Positions 1 to 9,467 of a stretch of 64,000 nt of DNA are shown here, piece by piece. The position numbers and the translations under genes were made by a program. The notes below the pieces were generated by a model. It ran no database searches. It was not told where the DNA came from and saw nothing but the letters and a program-made list of their open reading frames with translations. Every line of letters begins with the position of its first letter. Position 1 is the first letter of the stretch. The stretch covers positions 2,372,685-2,436,684 of the forward strand of contig NW_006917099.1 of assembly GCF_000516985.1 (NCBI RefSeq). The letters are read 5' to 3'. The DNA comes from Pestalotiopsis fici W106-1. Its lineage: Eukaryota; Ascomycota; Sordariomycetes; Amphisphaeriales; Sporocadaceae.

Positions 1-3000
1 CCATGACTGTCCTGCTCTGCCTTGTAGTGTCTTCTGACGATTTCCGGGTCCAGATTGCCTCGGAAAGATTCGCGTCCTTCTGTCGGAGATCCAACAAATG
101 ATTGATCTGGGCAAATCGATTAGCTCAGCGTCTTTCACGCGCCTCTTGAATGACTGACATTGTTCTGGACCTCCTTCGCATCGTGTATAAGCTTATCCAC
201 TTCTTGATGCACCAAGTCCACTTTGCTCAGAGTCCGATAATAGTCAACCACACCAACGATTTCGCGATCAGCAGTGCTCATACTGGTCCACCCGCCCTGA
301 CGACCCGGCGGTTTGGCAATGTAGCTGAATGCCTCATCCAGGACTGATTTCTGGCTCAGGAGTACGGTTTTTATGATGTTGAGTTCGTCCAGAATTCTCT
401 TCACCTCTCTGAGGAGCTCGATCTCTTGTCGTATATCGCGCCGCGGTGGCTTTTCATATTGGCGCAGCAGACGGTCTTCCGTGGCCAGAGCTTGAGTGAA
501 TTCATCAAAGAGCTCGACCTCGCGACGTGACTGAGAAATAGTTAGCAAAAGACATCTTGGCTGTTAGTAGCAGAGCTTATGGAGAGTTCTCTAAAGCCCA
601 CTAACCGCTAGCGCTATCGCCGAGGCGAAAACTCCAAGGAGTCTCTCTTTGTCCACGCCCAGTTGCCAATCGATTGTCCTCCTTGCACAAACTGCAATGG
701 CCAGTGGGATCATGCCAAATGCCGAGCCGAGGTGCGGACGTCTATCTTTGTGCTGAGTAAGATGCTCACAAATGCTCTTTTGGATGTCAACAATATCCGG
801 ATCCTGTTGTTTTGAACAAGATGTGATGACCGTTGCTAAACGATGAGGATAGTTAGAGATGACTCCTATTATAATGCCACCAAAGCCCTGTATCAAAGAT
901 GAGACTATCTTACCATTATCCACAAGAAATACCCAGAGCTGATCGACCATACATATCGCTCGGTCGCTTTCGGGGGTGGTCTTGGATTTGCGATCTTGGT
1001 GCTGGAACAGAACGTGATCTTTCATCTCGTCGTCTATGTTCGATAGTGCATGGTAATAGAAACGACCGAGGGTTTGAGGAAGCTGCAGCACGTCCTGCTC
1101 TCCATAGGATTGAACAATTTTGCGTTCCCATGCAGCACCATCACTGTTGCCGTCCGTAGATGGTGCTATTTGATTTGCGCCAATACCATTCTCTAGCATG
1201 CGTTGAGATTGGATGTGATGTTTGGCTTTGGTGAATGTAAGGTACGGCATCTGGTTCAGAGATATCAGCCCACCATCAAGTTGTACAGGGCATGCATTCT
1301 ATACCGAGAGGCCAAATCGAAATCCACTTTCTGCTAAATACGAGCCATTCGAGTCACCCGAGCCCCAAATCGGTTCGTCCACCCGAAATTGCTGTAGTGT
1401 CTCATTAGCAGGGGTTCATCGGCGCCCCTCCACCCCCCAAACCACAAAAGAAAAATAACAACAACAAAAGTACTCTCATCTTACCTTGAAGAATGACTGA
1501 AGACGACGCAACGGATAAGCGACGTTCTCATGAGGTAAACATTCCTCAATAAAGACTTGAAGTTTGACATGCAGATCTGCCGTCGGGTTTGTGAGACGAG
1601 GTCGTCTCAGGAGTATATTACGAGGATAGTGCTCCTCTGATGCCTCGGATTTGCCATTTTCACTCCCTCCCTCTACCTTCAGGTCGATCTCAAGCCCATC
1701 CCGAGGGCTTTTCATGTCGCCAGGCGGGCCTGGTGAAAATGTTACCTTTTTCACTTCAATCTTTTCTGGATTTGGGGCAAGGCTGAGATCTTGAGCCTTA
1801 AGGTCTATTTCCGTCGTGCTGCCATCCATTTGACTTGTTACGTCTGTGTTTCCTAAACCAATTGTTACTTCAAAGACATCTTGCTGGTTAGAATCTCGTT
1901 TGTCTCTGTATGTTTCCTCCCTTGGAGCGTCTTCGTCATCTGACACATCGTTGAAGCCGCCATCAGTCTCATCGTCAAGGTCACTCAAATCGTCAAAGGA
2001 TTCAAATGACTGAGAGTCGATTCTGTTTTGAACAACCGCCGGCGCTGGATATCTCTCGCGTTCATTCTGACGTGCTTGAGAACGGAGACCGGCGTGATCA
2101 ACGCAGACTGTTTGTACAAGGTCCTATTTGTCTCGTTGTGAGTAGTTGTGCGATCATGTTGATGGTTTCTTTTCCTACTTTGAGCCATGTTTTCTAGATT
2201 GAATCTTGTTAGGTCTCTTTGCCAACAAATGATCGCGGAGGACAGCTTGGATCTTACATTATTGGCGGGAAGATGTATCCAGCGAATATCGGGATTGTTA
2301 TCGATACGACGGGCCTTGGCCGCAGCTGACATGATCTCGTGTGGTCCATATTCATAAATAATATTGTGCACAGAGAACCCCGTTTTCTCTATCATCCGCT
2401 GCCCGTAAATGTCCATAATATATGCTTGGGTATCTTTGCACACATCTTCAGCGGACTCTTGGAGGACCGGACGCTGGAGTTCAGTGTCTACTTGGTCAGC
2501 TGAAAGAGTTTCTGGTAGAGTCAACCACTCTAGCATCTCGATGGATTTTGGTACGAGGTCCTGGGCAACTTGACTTGCGGTACGGTCGCTGGCGTCTTTC
2601 TTTGTGATGTCGGCACCCTTTGTGATCAGAAGTCTCACTAGATCAAGCCTCATATACCAGGCAGCCCAGTGAAGGGCTTTCCATCCATTGGTATTCTGCC
2701 CATGGATTCTATGAGGGTCCTGATGCTTCAACAGGAGAGCGACAACCTCGTCGTGCTGGCCTGCGGCAGCTAGAGTCACCGGAGTCTCCTGTTTGCGGTT
2801 CATATTTGCAACCTGTTGATTAGATCCAGAATTTCCCTCCAACAAAGACTGGATGAGAATATGGTCACCATGAATGGCTGCCCAGTGCAATACCGTGTTT
2901 CCATCGCCGTCCACTCCCTGTGTTGAAGCACCATTTGCCAAAAGGAGCATAGCTGTTGCATGATGATTCCCACGAATAGCTTCATAAGCAACCGTGCAAC

Positions 3001-4200
3001 GATCGATCATTTCCGACAGGACTCGTTGAACGCTATTATCAGCTTGTAGATACTCTAGAAGACGGGCTACCACACGAGTGCAGCCAGAGCCAGCAGCAAT
3101 ACTTATCAGTGGAACGCGGTCCTCGTTTGTTACCAGAAGAGCCTGACTTCGAGTCATGCTCGCAAGGAGCGCCATTGCCACCTCATCATGCCTATTGATG
3201 CAAGCAATGAAAACAGGCAAGTAACCAGTACGGCTCTTGGCCATTAGGTTGGCGCCTTTGCTCACCAGATACTTGACAGCTTCCAGGTGGCCAGCATCGG
3301 CAGCATGGATCAGAGGCGTCCATGAACCACTGACAGCCTCGATGTCAACATCGAAATGCTCCAACAGACACTCCAAGACATGTTTCCAACCGCGCTCAGC
3401 AGCTATCCCGAATGGAGTGTATCCAAACTTGTCCAACTTTGTTGCCAGGTCCTTATAGCCCTTTAGGAGATTCAAAACAGCCAAGCAGCCATTGTACGCT
3501 GCCAGATGGAGCAAAGTGGCCCCATGTTTATTCACTGCGTGAACATCAGCACCACATGCCATCAGCGTGGCCACTACCTTGAGCTTGTTGTCGTGGGCTG
3601 ATGTGTCTTTATCACACCGTTGGACGGCTTTGTGCAACGTGGACTTGTCCAGCTCAACCAGTTTCTCGACTGCATGCAGCTTTCCTTTGTCGGCTGCAAC
3701 CCAGAGTGCAGTCTTCCCGTTTTTGTCATACTGGTTGACGCGTGCACCGCTGTATAGGAGTATCTCTAGGACTTTCAGCTGGTTGGCTTTGCTGTCCACT
3801 GCATAGAATAGGGCTGTGCGCCCCGACGCATCCTTTGCATCGATCTCGATATGGGCTACTAGAAGCTCCAAGACTTCTACTTGGCCCAGTTTTGCAGCCC
3901 AGTGCAGTGCAGTTGTGTCGCGAGGTCCCCGCTGGCTCAGCAGGCCTGCACGATTGTAATTGTTGCTCTGGCCTAGAAGCTTCTCGAGCAGTGGGAAATT
4001 ATTGTTCTTGACAGCGGTGATAAGTCTCGGCTGCCCAGCACGTGGCGGAAGGTTTGTAAACTTGACTAGGGAGCACTTGTGAGTAACAATTCTCGCGTAC
4101 AGATGATGGAAACCGGACTGCAAGTTCCTTACCTCCTTCGACGTACGCCGGAGCGCCGTGGGGGGGGAACAATTTCGATATCAGAGTCCTCGCTGTCCAT
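1..4200 (-). CDS. Ankyrin-repeat protein with C-terminal CorA-like domain (3' end beyond window)
   Basis: Large multi-exon gene read right to left. Proposed exons are 4200-4133, 4065-2258, 2193-2179, 2123-1485, 1250-606, 530-159 and 106 to the left edge. The second exon carries a long array of ankyrin repeats (many G-TALHWAA and GADI-type units). After the array comes a WIHLPANN motif, typical of the junction to the CorA-like Mg2+ transporter region in fungal proteins of this architecture. Next follow an MPYL block, MVDQLWVFLVD, and a helical stretch with LLREVKRILDELNII and then ANLSEA. The two CorA transmembrane helices and the GMN-type loop should lie beyond the left edge. All internal joins keep phase except the first: exon 1 as written is 68 nt, while the frame needs 67 (see findings). 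By family it is probably a membrane protein with a cytoplasmic ankyrin scaffold. Whether it transports ions is unknown. Confidence 0.8.
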
Positions 4201-4670
4201 GGCGGATGTATCTCCTGATCATTTCGAGCTTGAGATTTGCTGCTAGCCAAGATGCAGTAAAACTTTGGAAAACTTGTGGGGAGATGAGGGCGAACAAAAG
4301 AACCTTATGAAATGAAAACACATTGCTTGGGGGCCAAATGGGCTCGCGTAAGTCCCCATGGCATGTATTGACGCCCAAGGTATTCCGATGCCTCCTCGGG
4401 CTGTACAAGGATGGAAAGAGCCTTGCAACAGGCTGCAAGTATACCATGCGAAATCATTGGCGAACCAGGTACGCTTTAAGCTGTAACGAGAATGGCCCAC
4501 TTTCGCCAAGTAAACATATCTATCCTTTGGTCGCAGAATTAATACATAGATCAATGGCGGCTGGGGAATGTCCGGTATTATGTAGTCTTTCTTTTTTTAT
4601 TTTTCTTCTTCTTGGTATACATACAATAATCATTGTTGTTGTTTCTGTCTCGTTAGATTGAGATTAAGCT

Positions 4671-4686
4671 GGGGGGGGGGGGGGGG
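4671..4686. repeat. Poly-G homopolymer, 16 bases
   Basis: Uninterrupted run of 16 G on the plus strand. Its length is likely unreliable in the assembly. Confidence 0.9.
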
Positions 4687-4970
4687 CATGGGCATGGTTG
4701 GAGGGACCGCAACTAAACACCAGGAAACAGCTATGCGGGGTCGGGTTGTCTGCCTGATCACTTCACGTTTTCATTCGTAACGGTCGCATTTGAGTTTAAT
4801 TTTGTGTATATTGATTGTCGGACATGATATATAGGTGAAAGAATTGAAGAAAGCATGAAGAACCAAGTGAAAACGCCAAAAAGACAACGGATGATGGTCT
4901 GGAACCTAAACAGGTTGATGGGTACGAAGTACACTGAACAGGGACCCCACCACACTAGGAGGTCAAAAAG

Positions 4971-5046
4971 TCAATAATTACGAAGAAGGGTCGCAAATAG
5001 TCACGACCGCACCCCAAGATCAATCATTCGCTCCTCTGCCGTCTCA
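4971..5046. repeat. Direct repeat copy A (fragment of AAA ATPase gene 3' end)
   Basis: 76 bp matching 9392-9467 in the same orientation, with two mismatches by eye. On the minus strand the source copy encodes the last codons of the AAA ATPase (ending GVRS-stop) plus the start of its 3' UTR. Similarity stops abruptly on both sides here, and the rest of the ATPase gene is absent, so this is an isolated duplicated scrap. Confidence 0.9.
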
Positions 5047-5222
5047 CACACTATCTCCCCTGTCCGTGACGTATGCCGACTCATATATATATATTTTTTG
5101 GTGGCGTTTCGAATCAAGCATAAGAGGTTTCGGGAGCAGTTGGACGTGGTTTAAAGCAAAGAGGACAAGAAGAATCATGTTCCCAGCTGAAATTGGAACC
5201 TGGACAATTAGACTGCTCTCTA

Positions 5223-5750
5223 TCAGACATGAGCAACGAAAATGTTCCTTGTGAAAAGACTTACATAGATCCAGCGAAGACCGCTCGCACTGGCCCCTCC
5301 GCTTGCGAACACTACATCTCTCATAGACTCTTGTGGAACTAGAGCCTTCTTCCTACTCTTGTTTCGGAGGTAGGCCTCGATATACCGGCGAGTGTAATCT
5401 TGGGTGGAGGGGGCTTTATAAAGATAGCCTTGTGCTGAAGGAAGAACCTGCATAGTGGCTTCTTCTGACTCCCATTTCGGTAGGCTTTGAGTAGCCGCCC
5501 TTTTGTGGCTTTCTTCAGTAATTTTTAGGTCGAATGATTCGGAGGCCCCCTCGAAATCTGGTGGAGCATCTTCTTGTCCAATAGCTTTTTCACTTTATAG
5601 AACGTCTTCTGCCTCATGCTCAGCCTTAATCACTCCAGCTTGGTGTTTCTTCGCCCGCTCTTCCACGGGCCTATTGAGAATATCACGAATGATTGAACAA
5701 CGAGACCACGATCATTGTAACAGCTTTGGGATTTTTTTATTTTCTACTTG
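5223..5750 (-). pseudogene. Unrecognised gene remnant, possibly of an ankyrin/CorA-like family
   Basis: Reading leftwards, one frame stays open from about 5577 to a plausible donor (GTAAGT) near 5265. The frame upstream of about 5577 is broken by a TAA. The peptide is charged and ends in ASGLRWIYV, which recalls the RWIHLPANN junction in the ankyrin/CorA-like protein at the left edge. This resemblance is short and only suggestive. I find no start codon with a convincing N-terminus and no downstream domain. It could be the leftover middle of a gene related to its neighbours, or a small real exon whose partners I cannot place. Confidence 0.3.
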
Positions 5751-5852
5751 AATAATAGTATAAATTCATTATTGGGGTGGGGGGGATTAAAACGAGGTGA
5801 AAAACAAGCTTGATCATAATATAGCGCCATCCCACCCCATCGCAGTGGTTCA

Positions 5853-7760
5853 TTAATCGTTATCGACATCAGACTAAGCATCCTCACACTCACTTTCTGG
5901 GCACTCGCTGCCACACGGACTATAAGGCCTAAATCCAATCCCACCTTCCATCAATTCTTCGTAGGCTAAATAATTTCGCAGGATATTAATTAAATCGATA
6001 AATGCGCTAACAAGTTTCTCGTCCGCATCATGCCTAGCCCGCAGGAGTGTCTCGAAGTCACTCGTAAAATAATACATATTATATTTCAGCTTAAAGTAAT
6101 TTATTACGCCTAATATCATCAGCGTCTCCAGGTCGGCATATTATGCTGCCATCTTTAATATATTAGGCCCTTTTAATTTAGGACAATCATAATAGTCTTG
6201 CCACCTTTCGAAAAGCAACTTTAGCACATCGTAATTATTATATATAATCGCGGTAATAAATAGCGTTTAACCCGTAATCGACATTGCATTAATATTTGCG
6301 CCGTATTCGAGTAAAATTAATGCAAAATCTGCTCTATTAATCCTTGCGGCATAAATAAGGGCGGTACGCCCATCCACACCGCAGGAGTCGACCTTAGCAT
6401 TAAATTCTAAAAGGGTCTTTAGGAAAAGCGGATCTCTTGCGTTCCGGGCAGCACAATTTAAAGCGCTACCCATCTTATATCCGCTAAGCAGCTCCACATT
6501 TATATAAGCACCAGCTTTTAAAAGAAAACGAATGCAAACGGTGTGACCTCGGTCGGCCGCATAAAAGACTAGGCCTAACCACTATATATTAAAAATATTA
6601 GGATTTGCTCCGTAATAAAAAAGCGTTAAAACGGCTGCTTCGTCACCGTATACAGCTGCCCATAATAATAATATATATCCCTTCGCATCTTAAATATTAA
6701 CGGTTTCGGGGTAGCGTTCCAGCTTAGCCTTTAAATCGTCGATAACTAAGCCGGTAACTACCTTATAAATTCGTAGGAAATTTTGCTCCTCGATCTAATC
6801 GCTAAATTATATCATATAAGATAATAATTCAATAGCCTTTTATAATAAGCCTCCCTAAAGGATAATATCGCTTGCTTTATTATATAGCGAATTATCGGTA
6901 AAGGCTTTAGGTTTACACAGCAAGTTAAAAAATAAAATAAAAACTTTTAGGATTAGGCAACGCTTACCGATAATTAACATTAGCGCCCGCATATATAAAA
7001 AACTGGCAAGCCTTATAATATCCCGCATACATAGCCCACTACAAATATTAATTAGTTATAATCACAATATATAAAATAAAAAGCTTACGCGTAATAATAA
7101 ATAACCTCGGGTATCGCTCACGTCGGCAGGCAAGGCAAGCCCACGTATAAACAAAAATTTCAAGCCTTCGATATCACCTTTCATTGCATAAGTAACAGCG
7201 TCAGCAAAATCTAAAACGCGGCGCAAAGTCTTTAATTATAAATATAGTCCGAAGTTAAATTAGTAAATTGCTTAAAACCTAATAATTTATAACTAAAAAA
7301 CTCCGGCCGGGAACTAATACTCAGCCTGCATCAGCAGCTATTAACGTCGGCATTATGCTTAATCGCATTTTAGGCTAATAATTAGAATTCCAGCGTACCC
7401 GATAAATAACTAACCTAATATTCGGTTTATTACACTAGGTGTATTTGTGCGGGATCGGCGATAGCATAAGCAAACGCAGCTAGGATTGCATATCGAAGCA
7501 TAATTCGCAATACGTATGTTAACGGCCTAGAATCGCATCGAATCTGCGGATAGCGTGGAAGACGCATTAGGGCTCTTCATTATAGAGAGTCCTATTCCCT
7601 TATGCGCGGCAGCGGGACCCAGAAGTGCAAATCGGTCTTCGTCGTATTTCTCGGGCTGTTTTTGGAGCATTATCTCGATTGAATCAATGCTGCTTTGTAA
7701 TCTCTGCGTGTACTCGACGATTTTATTGAGTGCCAGCTTTCGCTAATGCGCAACAGAGCT
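5853..7760 (-). pseudogene. RIP-like inactivated 3' part of an ankyrin-repeat gene
   Basis: This continues the reading frame of the ORF ending at 7761. The protein text is still legible but is interrupted by many TAG/TAA codons. Those checked lie where CAG or CAA is expected (for example 7761-7763, 7743-7745 and near 6693), which are C-to-T changes on the coding strand. Recognisable blocks in order are a helical linker ending ALLGPAAAHKG, a YAMKGDIEGLK-type block, IEEQNFLRIYKVVTG, and ankyrin units such as LLWAAVYGDEAAV, VFYAADRGHTVC and GRTALIYAARINRADFALIL. The C-terminus reads SECPESECEDA. Two introns probably remain (donors near 7097 and 6972). The segment is clearly AT-rich and rich in TpA compared with its flanks. 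An intact relative was presumably an ankyrin protein of about 900 residues. Confidence 0.75.
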
Positions 7761-8718
7761 CTATTCGTGGTACACTGCTGATGTTGCGGAGTGAGATACG
7801 GTGGCGCTCTCTATTAAATCCAGACGCAGCTGTTGAACGTCTTTCAGCTGTCGAACGTTTTTTAGCTGTCGAATGGTTCTTAGCCGTCGAATGGTTCTTA
7901 GCCGTCGAACGTTTTTTAGCTGTTGAACGTTTTTTAGCTGTTGAACGTCTTTCAGCTGTTGAACGTCTTTTAGCTGTCGAACGTATTGCCTGTAGCAGGT
8001 CTTATTATACGTGCTTGGAGGTAAGAGAGGCATGTTTACAATGAGACCGCGATCTGTCCACAAGATGGCAACGGGGAGGCATGACAAAAATATGCCAACA
8101 ATACATAGAAGACGTAGGTAGCCAGTTCCCAGAGATGCAAGCCAGTGCTGCGCCACTAAGAATGGTTGAATTCCCATGTCGGGCAACTGCTCGCTCTCTC
8201 TGGATGACGAGAGGCTTCTGGGAAGTGAAAGCGGTTCGTCTGTTAACGCTTCGCATCCCGGGTACTTCCAATTATGCTGATACAACACTGAGATTCTGTA
8301 AACCATATGAATAAGTAGAAGGGCTTACATCTTCACACCATGCCAGTTCATCCTTGCGTTTGGTCCATTGGGATAACTTCAGAGCTTCCCACGCTGCCCA
8401 GGTGCCCAATACTGCCAAAGGGAATGTGACGATGGTGACAACAGCAACTGTGCTTTTGACTGTGAGGTGGCATTGTCGGCATCTGACAGCTAACGCCGAG
8501 GCCTGAACTGGTAATAAATTTTTGATGGACGTAACGGAATTCGAGATCTTGGAAAAATACGAGACAGATCCTTGAGCCGACGCTGTGGATGTCGGAGGCG
8601 ACGAACCTCGTCCTTGTACAGCATCTTCTGGTGCATCTGGTGGCTGATGGCTCGTACGGTCGGAATCGTCTGGAGAATGATGCGACTCAATCGAACTGCC
8701 TGCTTGATCTGAAACCAT
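7761..8718 (-). CDS. Surviving 5' ORF of the inactivated ankyrin gene: two-TM protein with hexapeptide repeats
   Basis: Two exons, 8718-8329 and 8276-7761, with a 52-nt intron whose join keeps phase 0, giving 301 residues. The N-terminus is Ser/Pro-rich. A first hydrophobic segment (VAVVTIVTFPLAVLGTWAAW) lies near residue 100 and a second (YLRLLCIVGIFLSCLPVAIL) near residue 185. A lysine/leucine-rich tract follows, made of an 18-bp tandem repeat read as QLKNVQ-type hexamers. The ORF ends at a TAG that looks like a mutated CAG, and related protein sequence continues beyond it. It is therefore most likely the truncated beginning of a larger ankyrin protein. The short protein could still be made, but nothing here proves it. 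Confidence 0.55.
7833..7986. repeat. 18-bp tandem repeat (about 8.5 copies)
   Basis: Plus-strand unit close to TTGAACGTCTTTCAGCTG, repeated with single-base variants and no length change. The copies vary mainly at T/C and G/A positions. The array lies inside an open frame on both strands. On the minus strand it encodes repeated hexapeptides (QLKNV/QLKDV/RLRTI types). Confidence 0.9.
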
Positions 8719-9304
8719 CTTTCATGGCTGGTTGAATTGGGTGTATAGTGTCAGTCAAGCATACTCGGATCACGACGATTCCACATTTTAATCTTTCCAT
8801 CCGATGCAAGGCTCGGGAGGAAATTCTCATCCTTAAAGCCGACTGATCGCCCATTCCATTTTCAAGCTGTTGCTGCTCTCAAACACTAGGTACTATTGGT
8901 TCAAACAGCATCACTGCCCTCGCGACACAGCGTCTGACGGGGCTGCGGCAGTAACACAGCCACAAACGCACGCTCCTGCGAGGCAGTGCAATATCCCTGA
9001 CTGAGCTGCAGTTTTTCTACATAGCATCTGGGCAAAGACTCTATGCAGCAGATGCGCGATGCAAATGACTAAGAATTGCATTCTTTCATAAGAGGGTTTT
9101 GTGCCTCCGTCAATCCTTGGGGATGTCAGGGAGGGCTTCATGTCGTTTGAATACCCCATCAAACACTCCTCAGATCGCTAGTTTCCCACTCACCCGTAAA
9201 ATCGTGGCTCGGTATCACTGAACCCCTAATTACAAATTACATCGGTGAAGATCAATTCAACAGGGGAGCTGTCAGCCACTTCCCCACCCGCAACACATAC
9301 ACCC
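8719..9304. other. Intergenic interval
   Basis: I see no gene. It lies between the start of the broken ankyrin gene and the 3' end of the AAA ATPase gene and should hold the promoter of the former. Confidence 0.5.
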
Positions 9305-9330
9305 ACGCGCGCGCGCACACACACACACAA
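9305..9330. repeat. CG/CA dinucleotide microsatellite
   Basis: Alternating purine-pyrimidine tract, CG units followed by CA units, just beyond the 3' end of the AAA ATPase gene. Confidence 0.85.
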
Positions 9331-9391
9331 TGTTAGTTGCGGCAGCTTAGAGTAACACAAAGTAGACCGGTAAATTAAACATGCTAAAATC

Positions 9392-9467
9392 TCAATAATT
9401 CCGAAGAAGGGTCGCAAATAGTCACGACCGCACCCCGAGATCAATCATTCGCTCCTCTGCCGTCTCA
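9392..9467. repeat. Direct repeat copy B (source, AAA ATPase gene 3' end)
   Basis: 76 bp, 74 identical by eye to 4971-5046. It covers the last codons and stop of the AAA ATPase gene and about 30 bp downstream, so this is the original copy. Confidence 0.9.

Larger units (their letters stand above)
4201..5222. other. Non-coding interval upstream of the ankyrin/CorA-like gene
   Basis: I see no supported gene. It should contain the promoter of the ankyrin/CorA-like gene. It also holds a poly-G run and the 76-bp copy of the AAA ATPase gene tail, listed separately. Short ORFs here have no family signature. Confidence 0.5.

Noticed and set aside
886..919. Possible intron at GTAAGATAG in the CorA-like exon
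   Set aside because: The only nearby acceptor gives a 33-nt intron and breaks the frame; reading straight through keeps the protein intact.
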